A DNA stretch of 27,695 nucleotides from an uncultured Pseudoflavonifractor sp. (GCA_904419835.1 CAJFTA010000028.1:1-27695), one strand, 5' to 3'; positions 13,695 to 21,537 are shown, counted from the stretch's first letter. Numbers and translations are program-made. The notes: generated from the letters alone by a model not told the origin.

Positions 13695-14672
13695 ATGAAG
13701 CATATCATCTTCGGCGAGTCCCACGGCCCCGCCATCGGCGTGGTGTTGGAGCATGTGCCCCCGGGCATTGCGGTGGATATGGACTTTATCCGCGCTGAGA
13801 TGGCCCGCCGGGCCCCGGGGAAGAGCCCCATGTCCACCGCCCGGCGGGAGGCCGACGAGCCCCGCATCCTCTCGGGGGTCTTTGAGGGGAAAACCACCGG
13901 AACCCCCCTGTGCGCGGTGATTGAGAACACGGACACCCGCTCCAGGGACTACGCCAAGTTGAAGGACCTGCCCCGGCCCGGCCACGCCGACTACGCCGGC
14001 CGTGTCCGGTATGAGGGCTGCAACGACTACCGGGGCGGCGGCCACTTCTCCGGCCGTCTCACCGCGCCGCTGGTCTTTGCTGGGGCACTGGCCAAGCTGA
14101 TTCTGAAGGAGAAGGGCGTCACCGTGTCCGCTGTCATCTCCAACGTGGGCGGCGTGGCTGACCCCACCCCGGAGCAGGTGGAGGAAATTGTCCTGGCCGC
14201 CAAGGGCGACCTGGACAGCGTGGGCGGCGCTATTCGCTGCACCGTGGACGGCCTGCCCGCCGGACTGGGCGCCCCGGACTATGGCCGCAACGTGGAGGGT
14301 ATCTTTGCCCAGCAGCTGTACGCCGTCCCGGCGGTGAAGGCGGTGGCCTTTGGAGCCGGCTTCGGTTTCGCCGCCATGCGGGGCAGCCAGGCCAACGACC
14401 CATTTTATATGGACGGGGATACGGTCCGCACCCGCACCAACCACACCGGCGGCGTCAACGGCGGCATCACCAACGGCATGCCGGTGGTCTTTGAGGCGGC
14501 TATCCGGCCCACCCCCTCCATCGCCCAGGAGCAGGATACCGTGGACCTGTCCACCGGCACCGACGCCAAGCTGGTCATCGAGGGCCGCCACGACCCCTGC
14601 ATCGTCCACCGGGCCGTGCCCGTCATCGAAGCCGCCGCGGCTCTCGCGGCCTGCGAACTGCTGGGCATCTGA
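13695..14672 (+). CDS. aroC: Chorismate synthase
   Basis: 325 residues. It makes chorismate from EPSP with reduced FMN. It begins MKHIIFGESHG, without the roughly ten residues that usually precede GESHG, and no in-frame start exists upstream; AAAGGAAG precedes the ATG. Further motifs are ARREADEPRILSGVFEG, RPGHADYAG, GGGHFSGRLTAP, SQANDPF and RHDPCIVHRAVPV near the C-terminus. It is shorter than many homologues (350-390), but no core motif is missing. The last 42 bp including TGA are repeated at 14824-14865. Confidence 0.96.
   Translation: MKHIIFGESHGPAIGVVLEHVPPGIAVDMDFIRAEMARRAPGKSPMSTARREADEPRILSGVFEGKTTGTPLCAVIENTDTRSRDYAKLKDLPRPGHADYAGRVRYEGCNDYRGGGHFSGRLTAPLVFAGALAKLILKEKGVTVSAVISNVGGVADPTPEQVEEIVLAAKGDLDSVGGAIRCTVDGLPAGLGAPDYGRNVEGIFAQQLYAVPAVKAVAFGAGFGFAAMRGSQANDPFYMDGDTVRTRTNHTGGVNGGITNGMPVVFEAAIRPTPSIAQEQDTVDLSTGTDAKLVIEGRHDPCIVHRAVPVIEAAAALAACELLGI
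14631..14672 (+). repeat. 42-bp direct repeat, copy 1 (aroC 3' end)
   Basis: Identical over 42 bp to 14824-14865. The match ends exactly at the aroC TGA, as the infA repeat ends exactly at its stop codon. Confidence 0.96.
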
Positions 14673-14823
14673 CGCGGCGGCTTCGGGGGCCCCGCCGGGC
14701 GGGGCGCGCCTTTTGGCGCGTACAAGTATTTTCCCGTGGGAAAACCTTGGCGCAGGCGGAATTCACTTCCGCCGAGCAGGTGAAAAATAATAGGGCTCCC
14801 GCGCCGCTCTGCGGCGTGGGAAT
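14673..14823 (+). mobile_element. Hairpin-rich insert between the two aroC 3'-end copies
   Basis: 151 bp of non-coding sequence with several perfect stems: CGCGCC/GGCGCG with TTTT loop near 14706-14720, TTTTCCC/GGGAAAA near 14730-14745, GGCGGAA/TTCCGCC at 14755-14773 and a 10-bp CCCGCGCCGC stem near 14799-14821. Positions 14745-14781 match 6175-6212 in the infA insert, including 20 identical bases (14755-14774). It has no transposase. It is probably the same family of non-autonomous element. Confidence 0.55.
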
Positions 14824-14865
14824 GCCGCCGCGGCTCTCGCGGCCTGCGAACTGCTGGGCATCTGA
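14824..14865 (+). repeat. 42-bp direct repeat, copy 2 (detached aroC 3' end)
   Basis: An exact copy of 14631-14672 including the TGA, separated from aroC by the 151-bp insert. It is followed by 56 bp leading into pheA. Confidence 0.95.
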
Positions 14866-14921
14866 TATGCCGGTTCACGGGGCCATGTGGTCCCCATTTC
14901 AACAACAGGAGTGACCTTTTT

Positions 14922-16091
14922 ATGTCTCAGCTGGAGGAGTACCGAGACCAGATTGACGCCGTGGACAGGGAGATGGTGGCGCTGTTCCGCCGCCGGATGG
15001 ACATCACGGCCAAGGTGGGCCAGTACAAGCTGGAGCGGCAGATGCCGGTGCTGGACGCCGCCCGGGAGCGCCGGGTGGTGGAGGCCCGCACCGCCATGGT
15101 GGCCGACCCCGCCCTCAAGGCGGACGTGGCCGAGCTGTACGCATCCATCATGGCCATCTCCCGCCGCCAGCAGCGGCGGCTGGTCCACGAGGGGACCGAG
15201 GACCCGGGCTACGCCGCCTGGCTTGCCGATCTGTCTCGCTCCCGCAGGCCGGTGGAGAATCCCCGGGTGGCATACCAGGGGGAGCCGGGATGTTACAGTG
15301 AGGAGGCCGCTGTGGGCTTCTTCGGGCCAGGGGTGAACAGCCGGGGCATGGCCTGGTTCACCGACGTGTTCGCCGCCCTGGACGCGGGCGAGGCGGACTA
15401 TGCAGTCCTGCCGGTGGAGAACAGCTCCACCGGCTCCATCCGGCAGGTGTACGACCTGCTGGCCCAGTACCGCTACTACATCGTGGGGGAGTGGCAGGTG
15501 AAGGTGGAGCACTGCCTCATGGCCCTGCCCGGGGTGACCATGGAGGACATCCGCACGGTCTACTCCCACGAGCAGGGGCTCATGCAGAGCGAGCGCTTCC
15601 TGGATGCCCACCGGGACTGGCGGCGGGTGCCCACCCTGGACACCGCAGGCTCCGCCAGGGAGGTGGCCGCATCAGGCGACCGCACCGCCGCCGCCATCTG
15701 CTCCCGCCGGGCAGCTGAAATTTACGGTCTGAACATCCTGGCCGAGGGGGTCAACTACAACAACGCCAACACCACCCGCTTTGTGGTGGCCTCTCCTGTG
15801 CCGGAGCACCGAAAAGAGCGCAACAAGATCAGCGCCCTCTTCACCCTGCCCCACCAGAGCGGTTCCCTCCACGAGATTCTCACCATCTTCGCCGTGCAGA
15901 ACCTGAACCTGCTGAAGATTGAGTCCCGGCCCATCCCCGGCCGGAACTGGGAATACCTCTTCTTCCTGGAGTTCACCGGCGATCTGGACGCCCCCGGCAT
16001 GGACGGCGTGCTCCACGAGCTGAGCCAGCTGGCCGCAGGCATGCGGATTCTGGGCAACTTCAAGGCCTATGAGCCGGAGGAGCAGCCATGA
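14922..16091 (+). CDS. pheA: Bifunctional chorismate mutase / prephenate dehydratase (P-protein)
   Basis: 389 residues with three domains. Residues 1-88 are an AroQ-class helical chorismate mutase (YRDQIDAVDREMVALFRRR, then KVGQYK). Residues about 115-292 are prephenate dehydratase (VAYQGEPGCYSEEAA, VENSSTG at 165-171, catalytic TRF at 285-287). Residues about 303-382 are an ACT domain with GSLHEIL and ESRP (334-337), the usual Phe-binding feedback site. It turns chorismate into phenylpyruvate. AGGAG at 14907-14911 supports the ATG. Its presence fits the Phe-rich attenuator of the operon. Its stop overlaps the aroK start (ATGA). Confidence 0.96.
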   Translation: MSQLEEYRDQIDAVDREMVALFRRRMDITAKVGQYKLERQMPVLDAARERRVVEARTAMVADPALKADVAELYASIMAISRRQQRRLVHEGTEDPGYAAWLADLSRSRRPVENPRVAYQGEPGCYSEEAAVGFFGPGVNSRGMAWFTDVFAALDAGEADYAVLPVENSSTGSIRQVYDLLAQYRYYIVGEWQVKVEHCLMALPGVTMEDIRTVYSHEQGLMQSERFLDAHRDWRRVPTLDTAGSAREVAASGDRTAAAICSRRAAEIYGLNILAEGVNYNNANTTRFVVASPVPEHRKERNKISALFTLPHQSGSLHEILTIFAVQNLNLLKIESRPIPGRNWEYLFFLEFTGDLDAPGMDGVLHELSQLAAGMRILGNFKAYEPEEQP

Positions 16092-16588
16092 ATCTGGTGC
16101 TCATCGGCATGCCGGGCAGCGGCAAGTCCACGGTGGGGAAGATTCTCTCCCGGATGCTCTGCATGCCCCTGGCGGACACCGACAGCATGGTGGAGCAGGC
16201 CGCCGGAAAGACCATCCCGGCGCTCTTTGCTCAGGAGGGGGAGGCCGCCTTCCGGGACCGGGAGACCGCCGCCGCCCGTCAGGCGGCTGCCCTTGACAAC
16301 ACTGTCATTGCAACAGGGGGCGGGATTGTCCTCCGGCCGGAGAACATGGAGGCCCTCGCCGCCACTGGAATGATCTTTTTCCGGGACCGGGACCTGGAGG
16401 ACATTTTGGGAGAGGACCACATGGGCCGTCCCCTGGTGGGCAAGGACCCGGAGAAGCTGAGGATTCTCTATACCCAGCGCATAGAGTTATATCGAAAATA
16501 CGCCCAGTATATTATTTCCAATACAAAAACAGCGGAGGAGGCGGCAGCGCGCATCGCCGCCCTCTATCGGGAGGCATGTCAGCCATGA
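16088..16588 (+). CDS. aroK: Shikimate kinase
   Basis: 166 residues. It phosphorylates shikimate at the 3-hydroxyl with ATP. The Walker A loop GMPGSGKST is at 7-15, D32 (in ADTD) and R58 bind shikimate, GGG is at 77-79, and GRPLVG contains the lid arginine R114. The ATG overlaps the pheA stop and the gene's own TGA overlaps the aroQ ATG, both as ATGA, so three genes in a row are translationally coupled. Confidence 0.96.
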   Translation: MNLVLIGMPGSGKSTVGKILSRMLCMPLADTDSMVEQAAGKTIPALFAQEGEAAFRDRETAAARQAAALDNTVIATGGGIVLRPENMEALAATGMIFFRDRDLEDILGEDHMGRPLVGKDPEKLRILYTQRIELYRKYAQYIISNTKTAEEAAARIAALYREACQP

Positions 16589-17040
16589 AATTTCTCATCC
16601 TCAACGGCCCAAATCTGAACCTGCTGGGCAAGCGGGAGCCTGGCATCTACGGCGAGAACAGCTACGAGGCGCTGTGCGCCCGGCTGGAGGCCTTTGCGGC
16701 AAATCACGGCTCCACCGCAGTGTGCTTCCACTCCAACCACGAGGGGGCCATCATCGACGCCATCCACGCCGCCGACGGGGTGTACGACGCCATCATTATG
16801 AACCCGGGCGCCTTCACCCATTACAGCTACGCCATTCTGGACGCCCTGAAGGCCGTCAGCGTGCCCTGCATTGAGGTTCATATCTCCAACGTCCACCAGC
16901 GGGAGGAGTTCCGACACAGGAGCGTCACCGCACCCGCCTGCGTGGGCCAGATCTGCGGCCTGGGCCTCTACGGATATGAGGCCGCCATGGGTTACTTTCT
17001 CTCGAGAGAGAAAGTAACCAAAGAGAGCCTCCATTCCTGA
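16585..17040 (+). CDS. aroQ: 3-dehydroquinate dehydratase, type II
   Basis: 151 residues from ATG 16585 (ATGA overlap with aroK); an in-frame ATG at 16576 is a less likely start. It dehydrates 3-dehydroquinate. NGPNLNLLGKREPGIYG carries the catalytic Tyr22, SNHEGAIIDAIHAA and NPGAFTHYS (73-81) form the substrate pocket, and VHISNVHQREEFRHRS follows. The last residues, about 136-151 (GYFLSREKVTKESLHS), are not typical of the family; residues 136-145 are encoded by a 30-bp inverted repeat. The repeat appears to have replaced the native end of the protein. Confidence 0.96.
   Translation: MKFLILNGPNLNLLGKREPGIYGENSYEALCARLEAFAANHGSTAVCFHSNHEGAIIDAIHAADGVYDAIIMNPGAFTHYSYAILDALKAVSVPCIEVHISNVHQREEFRHRSVTAPACVGQICGLGLYGYEAAMGYFLSREKVTKESLHS
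16990..17019. repeat. 30-bp inverted repeat encoding the AroQ tail
   Basis: GGTTACTTTCTCTC at 16990-17003 is repeated inverted at 17006-17019, with GA between. The perfect 14-bp arms are AT-rich compared with the flanks. It is read in frame as the end of aroQ. The form suggests a dispersed palindromic repeat; copies elsewhere cannot be checked here. Confidence 0.9.
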
Positions 17041-17076
17041 AGGCGTGGCCCGCAATCTCAACGGGGAGAGTTGGAC

Positions 17077-17934
17077 ATGAAGGTAGAACTCACAAACACC
17101 ACAAAAAAGCTCTGCGTCATCGGCGACCCGGTGCTCCACTCCAAGTCGCCCCTGATTCACAACACCATGCTCGCCGCCCTGGGGCTGGACTATGTCTACC
17201 TGTGCCAGAGCGTACCCCGCGGCGGCGCGGAGGAGTGGCTTAGATGCGCCAAATTTGCCGGGTACGCCGGGTTCAACGCCACCATGCCCCACAAGGAGGC
17301 CCTTTTCCCCCTCATGGACCAGGCCGATGAGGACGCCCGGCTGTACCGGGCAGTCAATACGGTCTGTATAAAAGCCGGGAAAGTATACGGATACAACACC
17401 GACGGCCGGGGATTTATCCGGGCGCTGGAGGATTTGGACACCGCGCCGGAGGGGAAAACCGTCCTCCTGCTGGGGGCGGGAGGCGCCGCCCGGGCGGTGG
17501 CCCTCAAGCTGGTGCAGCAGGGGGCGAGGGCGGTGTTCGTGTGCAACCGGACGGTGGAGAAGGCCGCGGCCCTCTGCGCCCACGACCCGCTGGGCCGGCT
17601 GGCCCCAGCCGGATTTGATTCCGCCGCCCTGTGCCGCCTGTCCCAGCGGGCGGATCTGGTGGTCAACTGCACCAGTTTGGGCATGGAGGGGACACAGGGA
17701 CAGTTTGAGGACCTGTCCTTCCTGGAAGCGCTGCCTGACGGTGTGCCGGTGTTCGACCTGATCTACGCCCCCGCCGAGACGGAGCTGCTCCGTCGGGCCA
17801 GGGAGTTGGGGCACCCCACCGCCAACGGCCTGGGCATGCTGGTCTATCAGGCGGTGTTTGCCCTGGAGCACTTTACCGACACTACGATTGACGCCGCCGC
17901 CATGGCGGAGGTACTGAGAAGCGTTTTGACATGA
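17077..17934 (+). CDS. aroE: Shikimate dehydrogenase (NADP+)
   Basis: 285 residues from ATG 17077, with GGAG at 17065-17068; a TTG at 17071 is a weaker alternative. It reduces 3-dehydroshikimate with NADPH. The SKSP substrate motif is at 22-25, catalytic K73 lies in MPHKEAL, N94 and D109 complete the site, and the Rossmann domain has GAGGAAR (133-139) and the NADP-selective NRT (157-159). The ending GLGMLVYQAVFALE is typical. It is the last gene of the aro operon and is followed by a strong hairpin. Confidence 0.96.
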   Translation: MKVELTNTTKKLCVIGDPVLHSKSPLIHNTMLAALGLDYVYLCQSVPRGGAEEWLRCAKFAGYAGFNATMPHKEALFPLMDQADEDARLYRAVNTVCIKAGKVYGYNTDGRGFIRALEDLDTAPEGKTVLLLGAGGAARAVALKLVQQGARAVFVCNRTVEKAAALCAHDPLGRLAPAGFDSAALCRLSQRADLVVNCTSLGMEGTQGQFEDLSFLEALPDGVPVFDLIYAPAETELLRRARELGHPTANGLGMLVYQAVFALEHFTDTTIDAAAMAEVLRSVLT

Positions 17935-17941
17935 CAGAGCA

Positions 17942-17975
17942 AGGGCCGGTCTCCGCCGCAGCGGAGACCGGCCCT
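17942..17975. terminator. Hairpin between convergent aroE and spoIIID
   Basis: A perfect 15-bp GC-rich stem (17942-17956 with 17961-17975) has a CGCA loop. It starts eight bases after the aroE stop and ends 22 bases from the spoIIID stop on the other strand. No T-tract follows on either side, so efficiency is uncertain. Confidence 0.75.
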
Positions 17976-17997
17976 GTCGTCTATATGCCCGGGATAT

Positions 17998-18246
17998 TCA
18001 GGCTCCCTTGTATTTTTTCCTGGTGGCGATGCCGCCGCGGATGTGCCGCTCCGCCTTGTTTTCCTCCAGGACCCGCTTGGCCTGCTCATACAGCGGGCGG
18101 TTGAACCCGGGCAGACGTTCCGATAAGTCCTTATGAACCGTTGATTTGCTGATACCGAACTTCCGGGCGGCGCTGCGCACCGTGGCTCTGTTCTCTATGA
18201 TGTAAAGCGCCAGCTGACAGGCGCGCTCCTCGATATTCCCCTTCAA
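17998..18246 (-). CDS. spoIIID: Sporulation transcriptional regulator SpoIIID
   Basis: 82 residues. SpoIIID is a small DNA-binding regulator of mother-cell gene expression during sporulation. The helix-turn-helix region, ATVRSAARKFGISKSTVHKD, and the following LSERLPGFN plus the basic RHIRGGIATRKKYKG closely follow B. subtilis SpoIIID. The start is TTG at 18246, with AGGGAG about nine bases upstream. It shows the organism belongs to a spore-forming lineage. It is convergent with aroE and divergent from ppx. Confidence 0.95.
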   Translation of the reverse strand: MKGNIEERACQLALYIIENRATVRSAARKFGISKSTVHKDLSERLPGFNRPLYEQAKRVLEENKAERHIRGGIATRKKYKGA

Positions 18247-18277
18247 ACAGCAACACTCCCTGCTTGTTTCTGGGGCA

Positions 18278-18306
18278 TATATATGCGCCGGAACCGGAGG
18301 ATATGA
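18278..18306 (-). promoter_or_regulatory. Candidate sigma-E type promoter of spoIIID
   Basis: On the minus strand, TCATATC (18306-18300) and CATATATA (18285-18278) are separated by 14 bases, close to the sigma-E pattern with CATA at -10. Transcription would begin about 25 bases before the TTG start. At 18271-18262 the minus strand reads AGAAACAAGC, near the SpoIIID-box consensus. spoIIID is sigma-E dependent in B. subtilis; the sites here are inferred. Confidence 0.45.
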
Positions 18307-18363
18307 AGTTGAGGCCCATTCACGCCGTTTTTCGGGGAGATTGTAAATCTTGCGTAAATCCCA

Positions 18364-18392
18364 TTGATAACCGCTGGAAAATCGCGTAAACT
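18364..18392 (+). promoter_or_regulatory. Promoter of ppx-ppk1
   Basis: TTGATA (18364-18369) and TAAACT (18387-18392) are 17 bases apart, a vegetative sigma-A pattern. The start would lie near 18399, about 30 bases before the ppx ATG. Confidence 0.65.
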
Positions 18393-18430
18393 AAATTGAA
18401 TAGACTAGTTAATTGCGAGGTGTCAGGGAA

Positions 18431-19342
18431 ATGAAATGCGGGATTGTGGATTTGGGTTCCAATACCATCCGGCTTTCCATCTACCACTGGGAGGGGCGGC
18501 AGTTTAAGCTGCTGATGAACAAGAAGGAGATGGCCGGTCTGGCCGGCTATATTAAGGACGGCGTGCTGTCCGACAGAGGCATTCTGGTGGCCTGCCAGGT
18601 GCTGTCCGGCTTTAAGGCGCTGCTGGAGAATTTTGATATCCGGGATATTCACGTATTCGCCACCGCTTCCCTGCGGAACATCGTCAACACGGAGGATGCG
18701 CTGGATACCATCCGGGCGGTCACCGGCGTGACGGTGGAGGTGGTCTCCGGCTCGGACGAGGCCACACTCTCCTTCCTGGGTGCCACCGTGGGCGGCGGAG
18801 CCCCAGACACCGGCCTGCTGGCCGACATTGGCGGCGGCTCCACCGAGCTGGTCGCCTATGAGAAAGGGGGCATCACCTCCGGGTGCAGCCTGCCCATGGG
18901 CTCCCTGTCCCTGTTTACCAGGTATGTGACCGGCCTGTTCCCCACCCGGGAGGAGCGCCACGCCATCCGGGACCAGGTGGAGGCTGAACTGGAGCGGGCC
19001 AAGACTCAGGGCGTCCGCTGCGCCCATCTCACCGGCGTGGGCGGCACCATCCGGGCGGCGGCCAAGCTGTGCAACGACCTGTCGGGCACCGACCAGAACA
19101 ACCGCACCATCCCCGCCGAGGAGATCCGGGCCTTGTACAAGGACCTGAAGAAGGGGGACCAGGCCACCCTGCGGCAGATTCTCCGTACGGTCCCCGACCG
19201 GGTCCATACCATCCTGCCCGGACTGGCCATTCTCAACGCGGTGCTCAAGAGCTATGAAGTGGAGACAGTGTTGGTGAGCCCCTGCGGCGTGCGGGAGGGC
19301 TACCTGCTTCAGCGGGTGATGGGAGTGAACGGACATGAGTAA
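18431..19342 (+). CDS. ppx: Exopolyphosphatase / Ppx-GppA family phosphatase
   Basis: 303 residues, the short form with only the two ASKHA-fold domains; the C-terminal HD extension of longer Ppx proteins is absent. The phosphate-binding loops are VDLGSNTIRLSIY near the start, LADIGGGSTELVAY in the middle and TGVGGTIRAAAKL. The family hydrolyses terminal phosphates of polyphosphate or the gamma/5' phosphate of pppGpp; which substrate applies here cannot be decided. GAGGTG at 18417-18422 supports ATG 18431. Its end overlaps ppk1 by eight bases. Confidence 0.9.
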   Translation: MKCGIVDLGSNTIRLSIYHWEGRQFKLLMNKKEMAGLAGYIKDGVLSDRGILVACQVLSGFKALLENFDIRDIHVFATASLRNIVNTEDALDTIRAVTGVTVEVVSGSDEATLSFLGATVGGGAPDTGLLADIGGGSTELVAYEKGGITSGCSLPMGSLSLFTRYVTGLFPTREERHAIRDQVEAELERAKTQGVRCAHLTGVGGTIRAAAKLCNDLSGTDQNNRTIPAEEIRALYKDLKKGDQATLRQILRTVPDRVHTILPGLAILNAVLKSYEVETVLVSPCGVREGYLLQRVMGVNGHE

Positions 19343-21476
19343 GACAGTGGACACCCGCTATACCCAGGAACGGGAGCTCTCCTGGCTGCGGTTCAACGAG
19401 CGGGTGCTGGAGGAGGCCAGGGACGAGACCGTTCCCCTGTTCGAGCGGCTGAAGTTCGCCGCCATCTTCACCAGCAACCTGGACGAATTCTTCATGATCC
19501 GGGTGGGTTCCATCTACGACATGACCCTCTCCAGGCAGGACTATGTGGACAGCCGCAGCGGCCTTACCCCTGCAGAGCAGATTCAGGCCATCTGCAAGGC
19601 GGTGCCCGCCCTGTACAAGCAGCGGGACAAGATCGTCTCCCAGCTGGAGAAGCGCCTGCGGGCCTGCAATATCTGCGCCCTGAAGCCGGACGAGCTGGAC
19701 GGCAAGGAGCGCAAGCAGGCGGAGCGCTGGTTCCGGGACTATGTGCAGCCGGTTCTCTCCCCCATGGTGATGGACAGCCACCACCCCTTTCCCCATCTGC
19801 CCTCCAAGAGCCTGAACATCGTCCTCTCCCTCCGCCGGGACGGAGAGCGGAAGTTCGGCCTGGTGTCCATTCCACGGGCTCTGCCCGCCTTCTTCCAGCT
19901 GGAGGAGCGGGGCCTGCGGTATCTGCTCACCGAGCAGATTGTCCTGGCCTACGCCGACTTCCTCTTCGACTCCTACCAGATTGAGGAGAAGTACGTCATC
20001 TCGGTCACCCGCAACGCGGACATCAGCCCGGAGGATGAGGACTACGACGTCATGGAGGACTTCCGGGAGCACATGCAGAAGGTGCTCAAGAAGCGGGCCC
20101 GGCTCGCCCCCGTGCGGCTTGAGGTCCAGGGGCACCCCTCCGAGGAGCTGCTGGGCTACCTGTGCCAGCGGCTGGACCTGCCGCGGGAGCACGTGTTCTT
20201 CTCCAAAGCCCCCCTGGCCATGGGGTATGTGTACACCCTGGAGGGCAAGCTGCCCCCGGAGAGCGCCGCCGCCCTGTGCTATACCAAGTACACCCCTCAG
20301 TGGCCCGCCGGGCTTAACCGGAACGAGAAGATGATCCCCCAGATCCTCCGGCGGGACGCCCTGCTCTTCTACCCCTACCACTCCATGGACCCCTTTCTCC
20401 ACCTGGTGAGGGAGGCCGCCAACGACCCCGCTGTCCTGGCCATCAAAATCACCATCTACCGCCTGGCCTCCACGGCCAAGCTGGTGGAGTACCTGGCGGC
20501 GGCAGCGGAGAACGGCAAGGACGTCACCGTGCTCATGGAGCTGCGGGCCCGCTTTGACGAGCAGAACAACATCGCCTGGGCCGAGCGGCTGGAGGAGGCG
20601 GGCTGCACCATCCTCTACGGCTTTGAGCACTACAAGGTCCACTCCAAGATCTGCCTCATTACCCGGCGGGACAAGGCCCGCATCCAGTACATCACCCAGA
20701 TCGGAACGGGCAACTACAACGAAAAGACCGCCAAGCTGTACACCGACTTCTGCCTCATGACAGCCAGCCCGGCCATCGGCGCCGACGCAGCCGCCTTCTT
20801 CCAGAATATGTCCACCTCCAATCTGGAGGGGGACTACCAACAGCTGCTGGTGGCGCCCCACGGGCTCAAGCCCCAGCTCATGGCCCTCATGGACGGGGAG
20901 ATTGAAAAGGCCCGGCAGGGCAGGCCCGCCCGCATCTTCATCAAGGTCAACTCGGTCACCGACCGCCACCTCATCGACAAGCTGGCCGAGGCCAGCCAGG
21001 CCGGAGTGCCCATCACCATGAACGTCCGGGGTATCTGCTGTCTGCGGCCCGGGGTGCCCGGCCTTACCGACCACATCCGGGTATTCTCCATTGTGGGCCG
21101 GTTCCTGGAGCACCCACGCATCTACGCCTTCGGCGTCGGCGAGGAGACTAAGGTCTACATCGGGTCCGCCGACCTGATGACCCGCAACACCCAGCGGCGG
21201 GTGGAGATTGCCTGCCCGGTTATCGACCCCGCTGTCCGGCGGCAGATTAAGCACTATGTGGAGCTGTTCTGCGCTGACAATGTAAAGGCCCGCAACCTCT
21301 GCGTGGACGGAGCCTATGCCACGGTGCCCCGGCCGGAGGGAGCCCCCGCGCTGGACGCTCAGGCCACCCTGATGGCGGAGGCCCTTCAGGAGGCCACCTC
21401 CACTCAGACCGCTCCCGCTCCCCAGGAGCGCCGCCCCGGCCTGCTGGGCCGTCTGCTGGGAAGGCTGAAGGGATAA
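19335..21476 (+). CDS. ppk1: Polyphosphate kinase 1
   Basis: 713 residues, normal for PPK1. It polymerises the gamma-phosphate of ATP into polyphosphate. The N-terminal domain has ELSWLRFNERVLEEA and TSNLDEFFMIRVGS. The two phospholipase-D-like domains carry YHSMDPFLHLVREAA, the autophosphorylated His436 in HYKVHSKICLI, and GSADLMTRNTQRRVE. The ATG lies inside the end of ppx, so the two are translationally coupled. The Ala/Pro/Arg-rich C-terminus after residue 655 is probably flexible. Confidence 0.96.
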   Translation: MSKTVDTRYTQERELSWLRFNERVLEEARDETVPLFERLKFAAIFTSNLDEFFMIRVGSIYDMTLSRQDYVDSRSGLTPAEQIQAICKAVPALYKQRDKIVSQLEKRLRACNICALKPDELDGKERKQAERWFRDYVQPVLSPMVMDSHHPFPHLPSKSLNIVLSLRRDGERKFGLVSIPRALPAFFQLEERGLRYLLTEQIVLAYADFLFDSYQIEEKYVISVTRNADISPEDEDYDVMEDFREHMQKVLKKRARLAPVRLEVQGHPSEELLGYLCQRLDLPREHVFFSKAPLAMGYVYTLEGKLPPESAAALCYTKYTPQWPAGLNRNEKMIPQILRRDALLFYPYHSMDPFLHLVREAANDPAVLAIKITIYRLASTAKLVEYLAAAAENGKDVTVLMELRARFDEQNNIAWAERLEEAGCTILYGFEHYKVHSKICLITRRDKARIQYITQIGTGNYNEKTAKLYTDFCLMTASPAIGADAAAFFQNMSTSNLEGDYQQLLVAPHGLKPQLMALMDGEIEKARQGRPARIFIKVNSVTDRHLIDKLAEASQAGVPITMNVRGICCLRPGVPGLTDHIRVFSIVGRFLEHPRIYAFGVGEETKVYIGSADLMTRNTQRRVEIACPVIDPAVRRQIKHYVELFCADNVKARNLCVDGAYATVPRPEGAPALDAQATLMAEALQEATSTQTAPAPQERRPGLLGRLLGRLKG

Positions 21477-21488
21477 ACAACAAAAAAG

Positions 21489-21530
21489 CTCCGGCGCGTC
21501 TCGCCTCTGAGACGCGCCGGAGTTTTTTTT
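21489..21530. terminator. Bidirectional terminator between ppk1 and ychF
   Basis: A perfect 14-bp stem (21489-21502 with 21509-21522) with a 6-base loop is followed by eight T on the plus strand; six A before it give a T-tract on the minus strand. It serves the convergent ppk1 and ychF. Confidence 0.95.
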
Positions 21531-21537
21531 GTTTGAG

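Noticed and set aside
13695..14672. aroC as a truncated gene
   Set aside because: At 325 residues it is short, but the GESHG, RPGHADY, GGHFSGR and RHDPC motifs are all present and no upstream in-frame start exists.
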